Shown piece by piece: positions 40,140 through 42,341 of a DNA stretch of 42,341 nt. Every line of letters starts with the position of its first letter. The first letter of the stretch is position 1. This DNA comes from Chloroflexota bacterium. Lineage in GTDB: Bacteria; Chloroflexota; Limnocylindria; Limnocylindrales; CSP1-4. Location of the stretch: positions 1-42,341 of the forward strand of contig JACCVQ010000168.1 of the NCBI GenBank assembly GCA_013698095.1, in the 5' to 3' direction. The position numbers were made by a program, and so were the translations under genes. The notes beneath the pieces were generated by a model that saw nothing but the letters and a program-made list of their open reading frames with translations, searched no databases and had not been told where the DNA came from.

Positions 40140-42143
40140 TCAGCCTCGGCTCGATCCGCCCGCTCCGTGAGGCGGCAAGAGTCGCAGCTGATGGATCGAA
40201 GGCGGGAGAGACGGCTTCGACGTCACCCGGCCGTTCTCAGCGTCGAGCCCGAGGATCGTCCTGATCGCGAGGAGCGGCGCCGCCGCAGCCCACGCCTGCG
40301 GACGCGACGCGGTCGGGTACTCGACAGCCACCGTCGTGGCGTCGCGGTCGTATCCGGCGAAGACCTCCGGCAGCCGGTATTCGAAAGCCTCGGCGGCCTC
40401 GAACAGCGCCCAGGCCACCCGGTTCGCGTCATCCCGAAAGCCAGATCTGCGAAGCCCTTCTGCGACGATCGCCGTGTCGTGTGGCCAGACCGTTCCGTTG
40501 TGATATTCGATCGGGTTGTAGCCCGCCTCGCGGCTCGACATCGTCCGGATGCCCCAGCCGCTGAACATGTCTGCTGCCATCAGCCGGTCCCGAACTGCCG
40601 CGACCCGGCCGATGGGGACGATGCCGCTCCACAGCAGGTGGCCGACATTCGATGTCAGCGAGTCAACGCGGCGCTTGTCGCGATCAAGAGCCAGCGCGTA
40701 ATGTCCGCGTTCCTCGAGCCAGAAGTCGCGATCGAAGCGCTCCTTGAGGCTGGCCGCGTCGACTTCCAGCCGGTTGGCGAGCCCTTCGTCCCGCCAGCAG
40801 ACGCGGGCCAGACGCGCGGCCCGGATTCGGGCGTCGTAGGCATAGCCCTGGATCTCGGCCATCGCGATCGGCGCCTCGGCGAGCTGACCGTCCGCGAACA
40901 GGAGTGCGTTCCACGAGTCTTTCCAGCCCTGGTTCCTGAGCCCCTTCGCGGAACGCGTGGCGTACTCGAGGTAGCCGTCGCCGTCGGGGTCACCGGGACC
41001 TTCGATCCAGCCGATCGCCGCACGAGCGTTTGGCTCGAGGCGGCGGACAAACTCGTCATCGCCGGTCCAGCGATGGTATTCGTCGAGCAGCACGAGGAAG
41101 AGCGGCGTCGCATCGTGGCTGCCGTAGTAGGCCGAATGAGGGACATCGCCGGCAGTGGCCAGCCAACCTCGCCGGGCCTCGTGGAGGATCTTGCCCGGGT
41201 CGGCGTCGCGGAAGTCGTCCCGTCCGGTCGCCTGCAGGCCGGCCAGCGCTTCGAGCGTCGTCTGGGCGAGGTGCGGCTGGAAGGGGAGTGCCATGTAGGC
41301 CGTGATCAGGCTGTCGCGGCCGAAGAGGGCCATGAACCACGGCAGACCCGCCGCGGGGAGCGACCAGGTCAGATCGGCCGACGGGCGAAAGCGCAGAGCT
41401 GCCAGGTCGATGAGGCTGCGCCGGTACGTGTGCTGGACGAGATCCGAGTCGGTCTCGAGCGTCGGCGCGTCGGCCAGCCAGGCTGTGAGCGTCTGCGGCA
41501 TCTGGGGCTCGAGCTTGCCGAATCCGCCGTGACCTTCACGTGGTCCGTGCGCGATCCCGTCGACGATGCACGAAATATCGAAGCACACCTCCCATTCGCC
41601 GCGCGGCGCCAGCTCGATCTCGAATCGGATCGCGCCGTCACTGAATTGACCGGGGGCGCTCCAGGTCAGGCGGGTGCCTCGTCGCTCGCCGTTCCGCTCG
41701 TGCCAGATCGTCAGCGTCCCGTCATCGGGCTCCACGCTCGTCGAGCCGACACGAACGCGATCTGGCAGCTTCAGTTCGAAGATGTCCGCGAAGTCGCTGT
41801 CGACGTCGACCTGAAGCGTGACCTGCTGTGCCTCTTCGCTGTGATTGCGGACCCACACGTCTTCATGCACCCCGCCACCGACGATCCGGTCGCGCTGGAT
41901 CGAGATCGGCGGATTGTGACCGAGCCGCGCGGTCGACAGCGTCCCAAAGACACGAGCGGAGTAGTAGTCGACGACACGGCTGGTGAGGACGCGCATCGGT
42001 GCCCCGTCGACCGAGAGCGCCCAACTCGACAGATGGCGGACATCCTGAAAGAAGAAGCCGGTTGGTCCGTCGCTCGGAACGTCACCCGCCTCGTCGGAGA
42101 CGAAGAAGGTGCTGCCGTCGAGGACCACGAGTTCGCTGACCAT
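40140..42143 (-). CDS. amylo-alpha-1,6-glucosidase/glycogen debranching-like glycosidase
   Basis: The protein has 667 residues and no signal peptide. The N-terminal beta-rich domain (about 5-200) opens LVVLDGSTFFVSD and has GFFFQDVRHLSSW and WVRNHSEEAQQVTL, typical of the glycogen-debranching N-terminal domain. The C-terminal (alpha/alpha)6 barrel (about 235-640) has WFMALFGRDSLI (269-280), NQGWKDSWNAL, EIQGYAYDA and EYHNGTVWPHDTAI, with acidic residues suited to an inverting glycosidase. These enzymes act on branched glucans or related oligosaccharides; the exact substrate is uncertain. It probably follows the partial gene at 42213 in one transcription unit (69-base gap) and ends 14 bases from the convergent ccdA. 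Confidence 0.85.
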   Translation of the reverse strand: MVSELVVLDGSTFFVSDEAGDVPSDGPTGFFFQDVRHLSSWALSVDGAPMRVLTSRVVDYYSARVFGTLSTARLGHNPPISIQRDRIVGGGVHEDVWVRNHSEEAQQVTLQVDVDSDFADIFELKLPDRVRVGSTSVEPDDGTLTIWHERNGERRGTRLTWSAPGQFSDGAIRFEIELAPRGEWEVCFDISCIVDGIAHGPREGHGGFGKLEPQMPQTLTAWLADAPTLETDSDLVQHTYRRSLIDLAALRFRPSADLTWSLPAAGLPWFMALFGRDSLITAYMALPFQPHLAQTTLEALAGLQATGRDDFRDADPGKILHEARRGWLATAGDVPHSAYYGSHDATPLFLVLLDEYHRWTGDDEFVRRLEPNARAAIGWIEGPGDPDGDGYLEYATRSAKGLRNQGWKDSWNALLFADGQLAEAPIAMAEIQGYAYDARIRAARLARVCWRDEGLANRLEVDAASLKERFDRDFWLEERGHYALALDRDKRRVDSLTSNVGHLLWSGIVPIGRVAAVRDRLMAADMFSGWGIRTMSSREAGYNPIEYHNGTVWPHDTAIVAEGLRRSGFRDDANRVAWALFEAAEAFEYRLPEVFAGYDRDATTVAVEYPTASRPQAWAAAAPLLAIRTILGLDAENGRVTSKPSLPPSIHQLRLLPPHGAGGSSRG

Positions 42144-42212
42144 GCCTCATCATGTCCGCGGACGCGTTTCGATTCGATGACCGATTCAAATGATCGGTCG
42201 ACTTCGTGACAC

Positions 42213-42341
42213 TCAGATGCTGCGACCGCGCCGGAGCGACCAACCCGTCAGATCGCCGACGGCGACCGACGGCGGACCCGGCTGCCGGATCGTGATCAGG
42301 CCTGCCGGCGTGCCGAGGTCGACGTCCGTGTGGCTGCCGCG
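42213..42341 (-). CDS. C-terminal end of a gene running off the window, unknown function
   Basis: The last 42 codons of a minus-strand frame are in view, ending GDLTGWSLRRGRSI then TGA (42215-42213). The segment reads as a beta-rich C-terminus (TDVDLGTPAGLITIRQPG). It is in line with the glycosidase gene at 42143 and probably in the same operon, so a carbohydrate-related role is possible. Too little is present to name a family. Confidence 0.5.
   Translation of the reverse strand, partial: RGSHTDVDLGTPAGLITIRQPGPPSVAVGDLTGWSLRRGRSI

Overview
The window is high-GC (by eye about two-thirds G+C) bacterial chromosomal DNA. It is densely coded, with many GTG starts, clear AGGAGG-type ribosome sites and repeated 4-base ATGA/GTGA overlaps between co-directional genes. 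The gene mix suggests a soil or freshwater Chloroflexota (Limnocylindria-like) or a high-GC actinobacterial relative: an ECF sigma factor with a Kelch-type partner, DipZ-like and CcdA-like membrane reductases, NDH-2, c-di-GMP signalling, and paired TIGR02587/TIGR02588 proteins. This placement is inference, because no rRNA or tRNA gene was found. No CRISPR array, prophage or complete transposon is present.

Layout. 1-104: the edge of an IS481-like insertion sequence. 123-3466: a conserved membrane protein, then an ECF sigma factor coupled to a membrane-anchored Kelch-like protein. 3457-6077: an acyl-CoA synthetase with a type II haloacid dehalogenase. 6235-7547: the TIGR02587/TIGR02588 pair. 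7804-12475: two divergent metal units. One is a copper operon (cupredoxin lipoprotein, CopB-type ATPase, YHS-domain protein) behind a perfect palindromic operator. The other is a MerR operon (MerR with an extra Cys domain, a small CxxCC membrane protein, a SnoaL-like protein). 12561-14775: a class III nucleotide cyclase with a Cys4 motif, a decayed monooxygenase gene, a RibD/DHFR-like reductase and a protein with an Ala-Pro tail. 14933-21147: two large GGDEF-EAL proteins and an ECF-transporter S component. 21191-21635: a decayed XRE/MmyB-type regulator. 21747-28064: a hemerythrin-like DUF2935 protein and its conserved partner, a secreted beta-propeller, a two-component system and a secreted protein of unknown role. 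28345-28800: a second MerR gene with a 16-residue Cys-rich ORF inside its 3' end. 29079-33021: a hybrid histidine kinase facing a GGDEF protein. 33203-40125: a redox and disulfide region (DipZ-like protein, a three-repeat membrane protein, NDH-2 carrying the same membrane module, an iodotyrosine-deiodinase-like flavoprotein, a thioredoxin-like lipoprotein and a ccdA gene broken by an amber codon). 40140-42341: an amylo-alpha-1,6-glucosidase-like enzyme and the tail of the gene upstream of it.

How the genes fit together. The copper operon would bind Cu at the outer face (cupredoxin), export it (CopB) and handle it in the cytosol (YHS protein). The two MerR genes have MerR-type promoters with 19-20 bp spacers that appear to give leaderless mRNAs, and their metal-site Cys pattern points to divalent metals. 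The most unusual items are: (a) a roughly 120-residue multi-pass membrane module, seen three times in one protein (34567-36048) and once at the N-terminus of the adjoining NDH-2; (b) the tiny Cys-rich ORF nested in the second merR; (c) a ccdA with TAG one codon before its second catalytic-type Pro-Cys motif; and (d) gene remnants that kept both ends but lost their middles (13370-13524 and 21191-21635).
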